A DNA stretch of 64,000 nt, from positions 1 to 64,000 of the forward strand of contig NZ_FWYB01000007.1 in assembly GCF_900176505.1 (NCBI RefSeq), in the 5' to 3' direction. Made by a program: the position numbers and the translations under genes. Of this stretch, positions 53,622-62,080 are shown one piece after another. The stretch's first letter is position 1; the number at the start of each line of letters is the position of its first letter. Below the pieces are notes generated by a model. That model did not search any database. It was not told the origin of the DNA and saw nothing but the letters and a program-made list of their open reading frames with translations. This stretch comes from Pedobacter nyackensis (GTDB lineage Bacteria > Bacteroidota > Bacteroidia > Sphingobacteriales > Sphingobacteriaceae).

Positions 53622-55004
53622 CTATTTCGCCTGATATCCAACTAACGCTGGTGTCAAAATCCTGGCAATAGCAGGATCCTTAGAAATCTGATCTGCACCT
53701 ACCTGCAATGGCTTCCTACCAACCTGTCCGTCCATATCAACTGTTATCAACGGATAAGTACCAACAGCATTTAAACCAGCGTTCGCACCTGAAAGATGAA
53801 AAGTACCGGTAGCATCACGAAGTAATTTCGGATCAACCATTTTATAAGCTCCTTCAGGTATGCTACCCGGACCTTTAACCTTATAAATAACATTGCCCTC
53901 CCATTTAGGATTGGCAAAAGGTGCATTGATTACTGCAGCCTCCTCACCTCCCTGTATCAGGTTGTTAGCAATCGTAACATCTGTTGCGCCCAGCCCTACT
54001 GGACTTCTTGGCGTTAAAACAATATTCACTTTATTATCAACCAGGGTATTAAAAGCAATTAAAATCCTATCCGGACGGTCGTGAGAAGTCAGTGGCGCTC
54101 CATCGGCAACCTCAGCCCCACCATTACCAATGTTTATCGCAGGATTACATTTCTCAAAATAATTACTGTAAATGAGATGGTCGTCGCCAAAAATCCTTAA
54201 CCCCGGAGTATTGGTGAAATAATTACCATATACCTTATTAAAATTACCATGTCTTAAAGTCATTTGCGCTTTGCAATCGCGCACCATGTTAAAGCGAATG
54301 GTAACGGCAGATGATTTAACAGAAAGCAATTCATTCTCCCCTTCACAATTCTCAAACAGGTTAAATTCAAAAATACTATTGCTGGAAGAGAGACTGAAAC
54401 CACTTAAACCAAACTGCACGGCCTCAGCACCATTTCCGGTTTGCTTAGAAAAGTTATGAAAATAATTATGATGAATCCATAACCGCTCCGCAATCTGCTT
54501 GCCTGTCCCCCTAACGCCAATAAACTTGCCTAGCGCGTTTTTATTTTGAAAAGTATTGTAATCAACCTGATGATCATTACCAACTATAGACAGATAATTA
54601 CCCACACCAACTGTTTCAAAAATATTCCTTGTCCACTGACAGAAGCTGCTTCCTGCCCCTATTTCATTTTTACCCGATGCATTTGTAAACTTAAATCCAC
54701 GAATAATCACATAAGTAGCAGGACTTTTAATATTTATTCCACCTGTTCCTTTTATTTCTGCTCCGCCGATACTTTCAGCTGTAATGGTAATCGGCTTAGC
54801 AACGGTGCCCTGACTTTTTATCACAACATCATCAGTAGTCGTATAAACTCCATTTTTAAGAATAACTACATCACCGGCAACAGCTTTATCAATTGCTGTT
54901 TGCAATTCAGGCAGGGATGCTACGATAATAGTTTTAGCAAAACTGCCAGTACTTAGGCATAAAAAAACCAGGAAAGTCAAGGGGCTTAAAAGTTGCTGTT
55001 TCAT
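53622..55004 (-). CDS. Polysaccharide lyase family 6 (alginate/chondroitin lyase-like)
   Basis: The 460-aa exported protein (signal peptide ending TGSFAKT) is a right-handed parallel beta-helix with PL6 features: VVILKNGVYTTTDDVVIKSQGT, GAEIKGTGGINIKS, YVIIRGFKFTNASGKN, and a central RHGNFNKVYGNYF with conserved Arg/His/Asn. PL6 enzymes cut alginate or dermatan/chondroitin sulfate by elimination; alginate is the more frequent substrate, but the sequence alone does not settle it. No SusC/SusD-type genes are nearby, so it is not in a polysaccharide-use locus. Confidence 0.88.
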   Translation of the reverse strand: MKQQLLSPLTFLVFLCLSTGSFAKTIIVASLPELQTAIDKAVAGDVVILKNGVYTTTDDVVIKSQGTVAKPITITAESIGGAEIKGTGGINIKSPATYVIIRGFKFTNASGKNEIGAGSSFCQWTRNIFETVGVGNYLSIVGNDHQVDYNTFQNKNALGKFIGVRGTGKQIAERLWIHHNYFHNFSKQTGNGAEAVQFGLSGFSLSSSNSIFEFNLFENCEGENELLSVKSSAVTIRFNMVRDCKAQMTLRHGNFNKVYGNYFTNTPGLRIFGDDHLIYSNYFEKCNPAINIGNGGAEVADGAPLTSHDRPDRILIAFNTLVDNKVNIVLTPRSPVGLGATDVTIANNLIQGGEEAAVINAPFANPKWEGNVIYKVKGPGSIPEGAYKMVDPKLLRDATGTFHLSGANAGLNAVGTYPLITVDMDGQVGRKPLQVGADQISKDPAIARILTPALVGYQAK

Positions 55005-55164
55005 TTGATCAAGTTAGCAGTTATTTACGCATAACTATTCAATTAAATATTCAAACTACTATATGATTCAAGCACCTTTTCATACGTTTTTAATCAATAA
55101 AATTTCATTAAAAAATATGGCAGTCTGAAATATTATATATAGCTTTACTATGAAAGCGTTAATT

Positions 55165-55223
55165 TAGAGCAGATTTAGCTACTGTTCTATCGCCCTACAT
55201 ATTAATTTATGTAGGGTTTTTTT
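55165..55223 (+). ncRNA. Candidate structured RNA or attenuator upstream of the DUF421 gene
   Basis: Two hairpins follow one another: TAGAGCAG/CTGTTCTA (55165-55172 with 55182-55189, one G-U pair) and a perfect 9-bp stem CCCTACATA/TATGTAGGG (55193-55201 with 55208-55216), followed by seven T. No plus-strand gene precedes it, so this terminator must end either a small RNA or an attenuated leader of the DUF421 gene, whose ATG is 14 nt beyond the T run. A possible start signal, TAGCTTTA, lies near 55140. Confidence 0.45.
55193..55223 (+). terminator. Intrinsic terminator in front of the DUF421 gene
   Basis: A 9-bp perfect stem with a 6-nt loop and a T7 tail, in plus orientation, directly upstream of a plus-strand gene and with no gene before it. 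Confidence 0.75.
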
Positions 55224-55237
55224 GTTATTTTAGACAA

Positions 55238-55753
55238 ATGAACGAATACCTTGATATTGTATTAAGAAGTCTGGCTGTATATGCTTTTATGCTGACAGCA
55301 ATTCGTTTAACAGGTAAAAAAGAGCTTTCACAGTTAAATACAACCGATGTAGTTTTGATCCTGCTCATCAGTAACGCGGTGCAGAATGCCATGGTAGGTA
55401 CCAACACCAGTCTTTTGGGTGGACTGCTTGCCGCAGCTGTGTTATTTTCCCTCAATTACATGCTCAAAAAAGTAATGTTCAGGAATAAGATGATTCGGGA
55501 TCTTCTTACTGAAAAGCCCGAAATTCTGATTCACAATGGGAACCTGGATTTCGCAATGCTCAGCAAATTAGGCATCACCAATGAAGAATTGAGAGAAGCC
55601 ATACGCGAACATGGTATAGAAAAATATAAAGATGTTAAGCTTGCCATTATGGAAGCTGATGGGAACATTAGTATCATCAGCGGAGATGACAAGCTTAAAC
55701 ACACTCAATATAAGCGCAAAAGGCATCACAAAACGCTTGGCGATCTCAACTAG
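55238..55753 (+). CDS. DUF421 (YetF-like) membrane protein
   Basis: The 171-aa protein has two or three membrane helices in its first 75 residues (VLRSLAVYAFMLTAIRLTGKKELSQLNTTDVVLILLISNAVQNAMVG is the DUF421 signature). A cytoplasmic domain (LTEKPEILIHNGNLDFAMLSKLGITNEELREAIREHG) follows, as in YetF-type proteins. The function is not established. The upstream terminator could restrict its expression. Confidence 0.87.
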   Translation: MNEYLDIVLRSLAVYAFMLTAIRLTGKKELSQLNTTDVVLILLISNAVQNAMVGTNTSLLGGLLAAAVLFSLNYMLKKVMFRNKMIRDLLTEKPEILIHNGNLDFAMLSKLGITNEELREAIREHGIEKYKDVKLAIMEADGNISIISGDDKLKHTQYKRKRHHKTLGDLN

Positions 55754-55762
55754 CGATCTTTC

Positions 55763-56188
55763 CTAAGCCACTGCTTTGTTTAATTCTGGATTTTGCGTAA
55801 CCAGTACTACTTTAGGTTTTCTAACGGTAATCACTATAAGCGCACCAGCCAATATCACAAACCAGCCCCATTTAAATTTTACTAAACCGGCAGCAAGGCT
55901 AACCAGCTTCTTAAAATGAAGAAAGCCGAATGCACTTTCCGTTTTAAAATAAACAGCACCCAGGGTAAGTAATATCAATCCAATAACTGCCCAGCCGGCA
56001 AATCTCACTAAACCAGCCTTCTCTGAAAATGCGCCGATTAAACCAATCACTGCTAATACATAAAAAGTGATACCCAATGTCGGGTCTATTTGAAAATAAT
56101 TCCAGTTACCTAAAATCGGCACGCGTACCAACGGACACATACCTCCTGCCGCCATAATTACAGCGCCAACAATCCCTTGAATTTTCAT
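55763..56188 (-). CDS. Small membrane protein after gldC
   Basis: I do not recognise this 141-aa protein. It has four hydrophobic segments (about 3-18, 38-58, 67-86 and 108-127) and a conserved-looking GGMCPLVRVPILGNWNYF between the first two. I start at ATG 56188 (MKIQGIVGAVIMAAGG), 7 bp after the gldC stop; the longer frame reading back into gldC is unlikely. It is probably cotranscribed with gldC. Confidence 0.7.
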   Translation of the reverse strand: MKIQGIVGAVIMAAGGMCPLVRVPILGNWNYFQIDPTLGITFYVLAVIGLIGAFSEKAGLVRFAGWAVIGLILLTLGAVYFKTESAFGFLHFKKLVSLAAGLVKFKWGWFVILAGALIVITVRKPKVVLVTQNPELNKAVA

Positions 56189-56195
56189 ACTAAAA

Positions 56196-56531
56196 CTACC
56201 CCTTTGTGTTGATGCCCATTTTATCGGCAAAATGCGCACAGTAATCACGCAGATCTTCAACGATTAGATTTTCACCGGTGGCTTTTAAAAAGCTATCGCC
56301 CATCGTTTGTAAAGTTTCGTAAAAAAACCTTTTCATCTCATCAACAGGCATATCTTTAGTCCATAGGTCAATGCGCATTGAGTTTTTATAATTATGATCC
56401 CAAAGGGCCAGCATCATAGATTTTACAGGCACTTGTTCTTTAGTTTCTGCATCTGTAGATTCCCAAAGGATATTATCCGGCACATTATTGTCATCCAGTT
56501 GAACTGTGATTTTGATTTCTGCTTGTTTCAT
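56196..56531 (-). CDS. gldC: Gliding motility protein GldC
   Basis: The 111-aa soluble protein matches GldC: EIKITVQLDDNNVPDNILWES, MMLALWDHNYKNSMRIDLWTKDMPVDEMKRFFYETLQTMGDSF. In gliding Bacteroidota, GldC supports but is not essential for movement and T9SS function, with GldB usually near. No gldB lies here. Many non-gliding species keep the gene, so it does not prove motility. Confidence 0.9.
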   Translation of the reverse strand: MKQAEIKITVQLDDNNVPDNILWESTDAETKEQVPVKSMMLALWDHNYKNSMRIDLWTKDMPVDEMKRFFYETLQTMGDSFLKATGENLIVEDLRDYCAHFADKMGINTKG

Positions 56532-56577
56532 CTATTTTATTCTTTTCTTTTTCTTTGTCAGATGGAACCCGACATGA

Positions 56578-56853
56578 TTAAATTATACTAGCTTTTATTA
56601 TAAATATTAAAATGATGATGAAGACGATCAGCACGCCTTCAATGATCCAAAGTTTTTTTAGACTGGGAATAAATCTTCTAAAGATCTGGTCGGAAATAAA
56701 AGCAACAACGGTTGCCAGAAAACAAAAACCAATTAACAAACCACTAACGTCAATATGCTGAGGCCCTTTATCCTTTTTATCCAGCAATAACAGCACAGCA
56801 ACAACCAGACATAAAGCCGAAACGATATTAAGCGGTGTTAGTTTTACTTTCAA
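56578..56853 (-). CDS. Small membrane protein before gldC
   Basis: The 91-aa protein has three hydrophobic segments (about 8-24, 36-55 and 70-89) separated by short charged loops (LLLDKKDKGPQHID). No family was recognised. It starts 6 bp after the helicase gene and is probably on the same transcript. Confidence 0.68.
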   Translation of the reverse strand: MKVKLTPLNIVSALCLVVAVLLLLDKKDKGPQHIDVSGLLIGFCFLATVVAFISDQIFRRFIPSLKKLWIIEGVLIVFIIILIFIIKASII

Positions 56854-56859
56854 TTTCCT

Positions 56860-58188
56860 TTACTTCTTACTTTTAAACTTCTTCTTCTTCCAGGCCGGTT
56901 GCTTATTGGTCTTATTCCTTGCCGCAGCAGCTATAGCCGCAGCATGTTTTTTCTCGTGGAAAGCTCCTTTAAAATCAGGATCTTCTCTACGTTTCTGATC
57001 ATCAATAGCACGCGCAATAGCCTGTTTCTCGTCGTAAGGAGTTTCCTCCACAAAAACTTCAGCCGGCAAAGGTACAACAGGAATCTGTTGTCTGATTAGT
57101 TTCTCTATTTTCTTAATGTAATATTCTTCACTTGGACTGCAGAAAGTCAATGCATCTCCTTTAGCATAAGCTCTACCGGTCCTGCCGATTCTGTGTACAT
57201 AATCTTCAATAATGATGGGTACATCAAAATTGATAACATGACTCACTTCTGTAACATCAATCCCTCTCGAAGCCACATCTGTAGCTACTAAAACTCTGAT
57301 ATTACCTTCTTTAAAGGAATTGATAGAGTTGATTCTTGTATTTTGTCCCTTATTGGCATGAATTACCCTTACAGCTTCCTCGCCAAAACGACGCGAAATA
57401 AAACTATATATATTATCGGCAACAGTCTTCGTCTTACAAAAAATGATCAGTCGTTTAAACTCCTCATCATTTTTCAGCAAATGTTGTAATAAATTGATTT
57501 TCGTCTTGAAGTTAGGTACCTCATACAACACCTGCGTAACCGTTGATGCAGGAGTAGCCTGCTCACCAACCTCAATAATGGTTGGGTTTTTCAGGAAGTC
57601 GCCCGCTATCTTTTGCACCAAATCACTCATCGTTGCAGAGAACAGCAGGTTTTGTCTTTTACGCGGAACGATTTCCAAAATTCTGTGTATAGAGCCAATA
57701 AAGCCCATATCCATCATTTTATCAGCCTCGTCAAGTACCAGAAACTTTATATATTGCGTATTGATATGTCCCGCTAAATAAATATCCAGGAACCTACCCG
57801 GTGTAGCGATGATGATATCTACCCCCGCCTTGATCTGCTCAATCTGAGTTTTGGGACCGATACCACCAAATACCACAACAGAACGTAAGTCGGTATAGGT
57901 GGAAAACATTTTCACATGCTCCTCAATTTGCATGGCCAATTCTCTTGTTGGCGCTAATATCAAAGCGCGTGGAGAATCTCCCTGGGCGTACTTTAATTGC
58001 ATTAAAATAGGCAACACATAGGCTGCAGTTTTTCCCGTTCCCGTTTCAGCAATCCCAAAAATATCCTGACCGGATAAAACCGGTGCAATTGCCTTTTCCT
58101 GTATAGGGGTAGCAGTAGTAAATCCTGCATCCGCCACAGCATTTAATATTTGCCTGTTTAATTTAAAATCTTCAAAGCTTTTCGCCAT
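56860..58188 (-). CDS. DEAD-box RNA helicase
   Basis: The 442-aa helicase has the Q motif (FTTATPIQEKAI), motif I ETGTGKTAAYVLP, Ia PTRELAMQI, II VLDEADKMMDMGF, III FSATM and VI HRIGRTGRA. A basic C-terminal tail (NKTNKQPAWKKKKFKSKK) likely binds RNA. It belongs to the RhlE/CsdA-type group used in cold growth, ribosome assembly or RNA decay. A TATTTTTG box ends 4 nt before the ATG. Confidence 0.94.
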   Translation of the reverse strand: MAKSFEDFKLNRQILNAVADAGFTTATPIQEKAIAPVLSGQDIFGIAETGTGKTAAYVLPILMQLKYAQGDSPRALILAPTRELAMQIEEHVKMFSTYTDLRSVVVFGGIGPKTQIEQIKAGVDIIIATPGRFLDIYLAGHINTQYIKFLVLDEADKMMDMGFIGSIHRILEIVPRKRQNLLFSATMSDLVQKIAGDFLKNPTIIEVGEQATPASTVTQVLYEVPNFKTKINLLQHLLKNDEEFKRLIIFCKTKTVADNIYSFISRRFGEEAVRVIHANKGQNTRINSINSFKEGNIRVLVATDVASRGIDVTEVSHVINFDVPIIIEDYVHRIGRTGRAYAKGDALTFCSPSEEYYIKKIEKLIRQQIPVVPLPAEVFVEETPYDEKQAIARAIDDQKRREDPDFKGAFHEKKHAAAIAAAARNKTNKQPAWKKKKFKSKK

Positions 58189-58192
58189 TTTG

Positions 58193-58200
58193 CAAAAATA
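58193..58200 (-). promoter_or_regulatory. TAnnTTTG box 4 nt before the helicase gene
   Basis: TATTTTTG on the minus strand, so close to the ATG at 58188 that the transcript would be leaderless if the box works as the -7 element. No TTTG at the -33 spacing. Confidence 0.45.
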
Positions 58201-58260
58201 GACAAAATTTATTTAGTGTAACCGCCATGTAGTGATAGCCATGCTACAACCGCCACGTCA

Positions 58261-58365
58261 TGCTGAATTTATTTTGCTTCGCAGCTACTTCGTGGCAGCG
58301 TCTCAAGAGCAATTGACCTTGCCAGTGCGAAATGCTAAAATAAACCGCGTAGCACTCTTGAAGAC
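58261..58365. repeat. Nested inverted repeats between helicase and pyrC
   Basis: TTTATTTTGCTTCGCA (58268-58283) pairs imperfectly with TGCGAAATGCTAAAATAAA (58326-58344), and GTCTCAAGAG (58300-58309) with CTCTTGAAGAC (58355-58365). The left edge begins GTCATGCTGAATTTATTT, which resembles an extragenic repeat frequent in related genomes. It may be a degenerate REP-type or MITE sequence. Confidence 0.45.
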
Positions 58366-58426
58366 TAGTATAAATAAATACTACTGAAAAATTTAGGATG
58401 ACCTAAATCGAAAAGAATATTTTATT

Positions 58427-58434
58427 TAAGTTTG
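58427..58434 (+). promoter_or_regulatory. TAnnTTTG box 4 nt before pyrC
   Basis: TAAGTTTG ends 4 nt before the ATG at 58439. It fits the -7 consensus and again implies a leaderless transcript; no -33 TTTG is present. Confidence 0.45.
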
Positions 58435-58438
58435 AGCC

Positions 58439-59773
58439 ATGAACACCATTCTGATAAAAGCAGCCTCAATAGTGAATGAGGGGCAAATTATTGTTGCCGA
58501 CCTACTCATCAAAAACGGATTTATAGAAAAAATCGCCCCGAATATAGATGCTCCAGCCGATCAGGAGATCAATGCAGAAGGTTTACACCTTTTTCCGGGA
58601 ATGATTGATGACCAGGTCCATTTCAGGGAGCCGGGATTAACTCATAAGGCTGATATTTTTTCAGAAAGCATGGCTGCCGTTGCAGGAGGTATCACCTCGT
58701 TCATGGAAATGCCTAACACTGTTCCCAATACCTTAACACAGGAATTACTGACCGATAAATATGCCATTGCTTCAGAAATGTCGCTGGCCAACTATTCCTT
58801 TTTCATGGGCGCATCCAACAGCAATCTGGATGAAGTACTTAAAACAGATCCTAAAAACGTTTGTGGTATTAAGGTATTCATGGGCTCATCGACCGGAAAT
58901 ATGCTGGTTGACAATGAAAAGGTTTTAGAGAACATCTTTAAAGAAGCACCAATGCTGGTAGCTACCCACTGCGAAGATGAGCAAACTATACAACGTAACC
59001 TTGCAGAATACAAAGAGAAATACGGTGAAAACATTACAATTGATATGCACCCGCTGATCCGTAGTGCCGAAGCATGCTATAAATCATCTTCAATGGCTGT
59101 AGAACTCGCAAAAAGATACCAGACACGTCTGCATATTTTACATATTTCTACTGCAAAAGAAGTTGCATTATTTGACAATGTGACTCCGCTTAAAGACAAA
59201 AGAATCACAGCTGAGGCCTGTGTGCATCACTTATGGTTCGATGACCGTGATTATGCTACCAAAGGAAACTGGATCAAATGGAACCCGGCTGTAAAAACTG
59301 AATCCGATAAAAATGGCATCCTTAAAGGCTTACTGGAAGGATATATCGACATCATCGCTACAGACCATGCACCACATACTATCGAGGAAAAAGAACAACC
59401 TTATTTACAGGCACCTTCGGGCGGACCACTGGTACAGCACGCCTTACCGGCCCTGTTCGAAATGTACCATCAGAACAAAATATCCTTGACCCAAATAGCT
59501 GAAAAGACTGCGCATAACGTAGCTACCTGTTTCGATATCGATAAAAGAGGTTTCGTAAGAGAAGGCTACTGGGCAGATCTGGTACTGGTAAATCTGAACG
59601 ATCCTTTTAAAGTAACCCGAGCAAATGTACTTTACAAATGTGGCTGGTCGCCTTTCGAAGGACAAACATTCCAGGCCGAAGTAACCCATACTTTTGTATC
59701 AGGTAACCTTGCTTATCAAAAAGGAAGATTCACCACTCAGGAAACCGGAAAAAGATTATCCTTTAACCGCTAA
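58439..59773 (+). CDS. pyrC: Dihydroorotase
   Basis: The 444-aa enzyme closes carbamoyl aspartate to dihydroorotate in pyrimidine synthesis. The metal site shows PGMIDDQVHFREPG (Gln59 in place of the first His of HxH, His61 kept, a form I recall from Bacteroidota dihydroorotases), the bridging Lys145 in CGIKVFMGSSTG, His177 in ATHCED, LHILHIST and the catalytic aspartate in IIATDHAPH. This is the active-looking counterpart of the ligand-less homologue at 20543. Its stop shares one base with the next gene. Confidence 0.93.
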   Translation: MNTILIKAASIVNEGQIIVADLLIKNGFIEKIAPNIDAPADQEINAEGLHLFPGMIDDQVHFREPGLTHKADIFSESMAAVAGGITSFMEMPNTVPNTLTQELLTDKYAIASEMSLANYSFFMGASNSNLDEVLKTDPKNVCGIKVFMGSSTGNMLVDNEKVLENIFKEAPMLVATHCEDEQTIQRNLAEYKEKYGENITIDMHPLIRSAEACYKSSSMAVELAKRYQTRLHILHISTAKEVALFDNVTPLKDKRITAEACVHHLWFDDRDYATKGNWIKWNPAVKTESDKNGILKGLLEGYIDIIATDHAPHTIEEKEQPYLQAPSGGPLVQHALPALFEMYHQNKISLTQIAEKTAHNVATCFDIDKRGFVREGYWADLVLVNLNDPFKVTRANVLYKCGWSPFEGQTFQAEVTHTFVSGNLAYQKGRFTTQETGKRLSFNR

Positions 59774-60846
59774 TGAATACCGCATACCCGCCAAAGTTGA
59801 GGCAGTTTACCCTGCTCTTTATCCTTTCGGCACTGGTGTATGCAATGGGTTTCAACAGCAAATGGGTTGAAGTTGTATATACTCAAGGTCTTTACCCGAT
59901 AACATCGGTTGTACAACGGTTCATCAGTAGCCTTGTACCCTTTGCATTGGGCGATTTCCTTTACCTCCTGTTGATTCTTTATGTCATCAGGAGCTTGTAC
60001 CTCTTCTATAAAAAACTAGTACAAAAAAGAATAAAGCGGAGCGACCTGCTTAACCTTACTTTGCAGGTCCTAAGCTTTTTCCTTATCCTTTATCTGGTTT
60101 TCAAATTACTTTGGGGACTAAATTATTCCCGTCGCCCTATAGCCATGCAACTGGGCATCAGCAATGAAAAATATACTACACCACAGCTGGTTTCGCTGGG
60201 TGAGTATTTTATTGGGCGACTGAACAACCTCCAACACGTTAAAAAGCATACTTATACCGTACCTCAATTGCAGGAAAAAGCCAAAGTGGCCTATGATGGT
60301 ATGCAGCAGAAAAACACCTTCTTCACCTATAAAACGCCTGCAGTAAAATCCGTATTGAACAGTTGGGTCATCACTAAAATAGGCATTGAAGGATATTACA
60401 GCCCTCTTTCCGGTGAGGCTAATGTAAATATGCGCTTACCGCTTACTTCCCTCCCATTTGTAACCTGTCATGAAATTGCTCATCAGTTAGGCATTGCAAG
60501 AGAGGATGAAGCCAACCTTGTTGGTTATCTGGTAGCCAGCAACAGCAGCGATGCTTACTTCCAATATTCGGCAGTTTATGAAGTGTTTAAGAATATAATA
60601 TTCGAAATCAGACTCAAATCACCAAATGATTACGAACGACTTTACAATACCATAAATGCGGTAACGATAAGTGATTTAAAGGCCGACAGAGACTTCTGGA
60701 AAAAGTACAACAGCAATATGTTTGCTTATATGGATGTGGCGTTCGACAGGTTCCTTAAACTCAACAGTCAGGCAAAAGGTACAGATAGCTATCAGGATAT
60801 TGTGTTGTGGCTGTATAATATCCACAAAAAAGAACTCAATAATTAA
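59773..60846 (+). CDS. DUF3810 membrane protein with HExxH motif
   Basis: The 357-aa protein has three membrane helices in the first 130 residues and a cytoplasmic or periplasmic C-terminal domain with a zinc-protease-type HEIAHQLG (His233, Glu234, His237), followed by a glutamate in REDEANLVGYL that could be the third ligand. It is thus probably a membrane metallopeptidase, though DUF3810 has no established activity known to me. Its ATG overlaps the pyrC stop, so translation is coupled. Confidence 0.85.
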   Translation: MNTAYPPKLRQFTLLFILSALVYAMGFNSKWVEVVYTQGLYPITSVVQRFISSLVPFALGDFLYLLLILYVIRSLYLFYKKLVQKRIKRSDLLNLTLQVLSFFLILYLVFKLLWGLNYSRRPIAMQLGISNEKYTTPQLVSLGEYFIGRLNNLQHVKKHTYTVPQLQEKAKVAYDGMQQKNTFFTYKTPAVKSVLNSWVITKIGIEGYYSPLSGEANVNMRLPLTSLPFVTCHEIAHQLGIAREDEANLVGYLVASNSSDAYFQYSAVYEVFKNIIFEIRLKSPNDYERLYNTINAVTISDLKADRDFWKKYNSNMFAYMDVAFDRFLKLNSQAKGTDSYQDIVLWLYNIHKKELNN

Positions 60847-60855
60847 TACAGTAGG

Positions 60856-61799
60856 CTATAATGACTCGATTTCTTCTATAGAGAGGCCAGTGGCTTCAGC
60901 GATAATCTTAAGATCAACAGCTTTATTCTTGAAATTTAGGGCTATGGTCTTCTTTTCCTCCAAGGCTTTGGCGCGCTCTACTTGACGGCCTTTTTCAATT
61001 CCCTTTTCTATCCCCTCCCTTTCACGTCTTTCCAGTAATATCTCTTTGACTCCCATAGGTGTGGTCTTTCCTGTTAGTTTTCGAACTTCTTCTTCAAATT
61101 TAATCATCATTTCCGGTTTTTCAAAATTCACATAATACGCAAGAAAAGCCATAATTTTTTCATGCTTTACTCTATCCAGCTTTCTCTTGATTAGTTCACG
61201 TGTTAAATCAATCTTGACGCGTTTTAAATCTTCATCGTTAAGTTTCTTTGTTTTCAAAGCCATTAAAACCGTAAGCGCCACCACTGCAAACGGATTAGGA
61301 TCTGCACGCAGCTTTTCTTCATCCTGATCCAAAAGCTTATAAGTATTAAATTCATAACTTAATCTCGTACCCAAATACTCCTCTTTGTATATTTTGGGAT
61401 GATAAGTTTTAACATCATCTATTAAAATGGCGAACGCCGTAATGGAGACATTATGTTTATCCTTAGCTCTTCATGCCCTTTGCTGCCCTGTATTTCCACA
61501 TGCACCAATATAAAGTTAGATCCGCCGCCTTTTAAGTGTACTTTCACTAGTTTATCAACAAATCGTACTCCAGCCGTATTCACTTCTGGCGGAAAGAGCC
61601 TGTTAAACTCCTTATCGAGAAAAACAAACTTCCTTTTAAGATTAAACACATCATCTGCATCTGGAAAAAAGAACCGCAAAAAATCATCAAAAACATCAGC
61701 TAAAATCCCCTTCCAGAGTTCATCATCCCTCCTTGCTGGTTTTTTCTTAGATTTCCGCTTTGGCTTTAGCGGTACCACCGCGATTGTCTCTTCTGTCAT
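60856..61799 (-). pseudogene. Broken Rpn/PD-(D/E)XK nuclease-transposase gene
   Basis: Two pieces of one Rpn-family protein lie in different frames. The N-terminal piece (61422-61799) has WKGILADVFDDFLRFFFPD, the FLDKEFNRLFP segment and the nuclease core FILVHVEIQG. The C-terminal piece (from about 61445 down to 60856) resumes as NVSITAFAILID, then EEYLGTRLSYEFNTYKL and a coiled-coil tail. Between GSKGHEE and the resumed frame, about a dozen residues expected in the family (an RMFTYYYR-type segment) are missing. A small deletion and frameshift therefore disabled the gene. Confidence 0.8.
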
Positions 61800-62080
61800 C
61801 TATTACTGATTTAGTTATCAAACCAAAAGTACAATGACCATCATCAACTAACCATACTCTACTGAAATTCAGCGTAATGCTCAGTATTCACCAGCGCAAA
61901 CGGAACAAAATTTGGTTAAGCCTTCCCTAGCTATTTCCCTGACGAAATAGGATATGGTTACGCTTTCTTACGATTTTACATTAGTCCCATCAAATTTTTC
62001 TTCCCCATTACCTACAGAACAGCAAAACATTACAACCTTAAAACAAAATAAACCCGAAACATTCCTAAATTTGCCGGACT
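61800..62080. other. Intergenic region before hscA
   Basis: These 281 bp between divergent genes are AT-rich. Apart from the TAAATTTG box at 62066 nothing stands out: no hairpin of note, no small frame with a recognisable product. Confidence 0.5.
62066..62073 (+). promoter_or_regulatory. TAnnTTTG box 7 nt before hscA
   Basis: TAAATTTG fits the -7 consensus and ends 7 nt before the ATG at 62081. No TTTG at the -33 spacing. Confidence 0.4.

Noticed and set aside
53622..55004. Polysaccharide utilisation locus around the PL6 lyase
   Set aside because: No SusC/SusD pair, sensor or further glycan enzyme is adjacent; the lyase gene stands alone next to ccm genes.
55763..56260. Longer version of the membrane protein reading back into gldC
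   Set aside because: The extra 24 residues overlap gldC and add no membrane or signal feature; the ATG at 56188 starts directly before the first helix.
61453..61809. Plus-strand open frame opposite the Rpn remnant
   Set aside because: It is the antisense shadow of the conserved N-terminal Rpn coding sequence.
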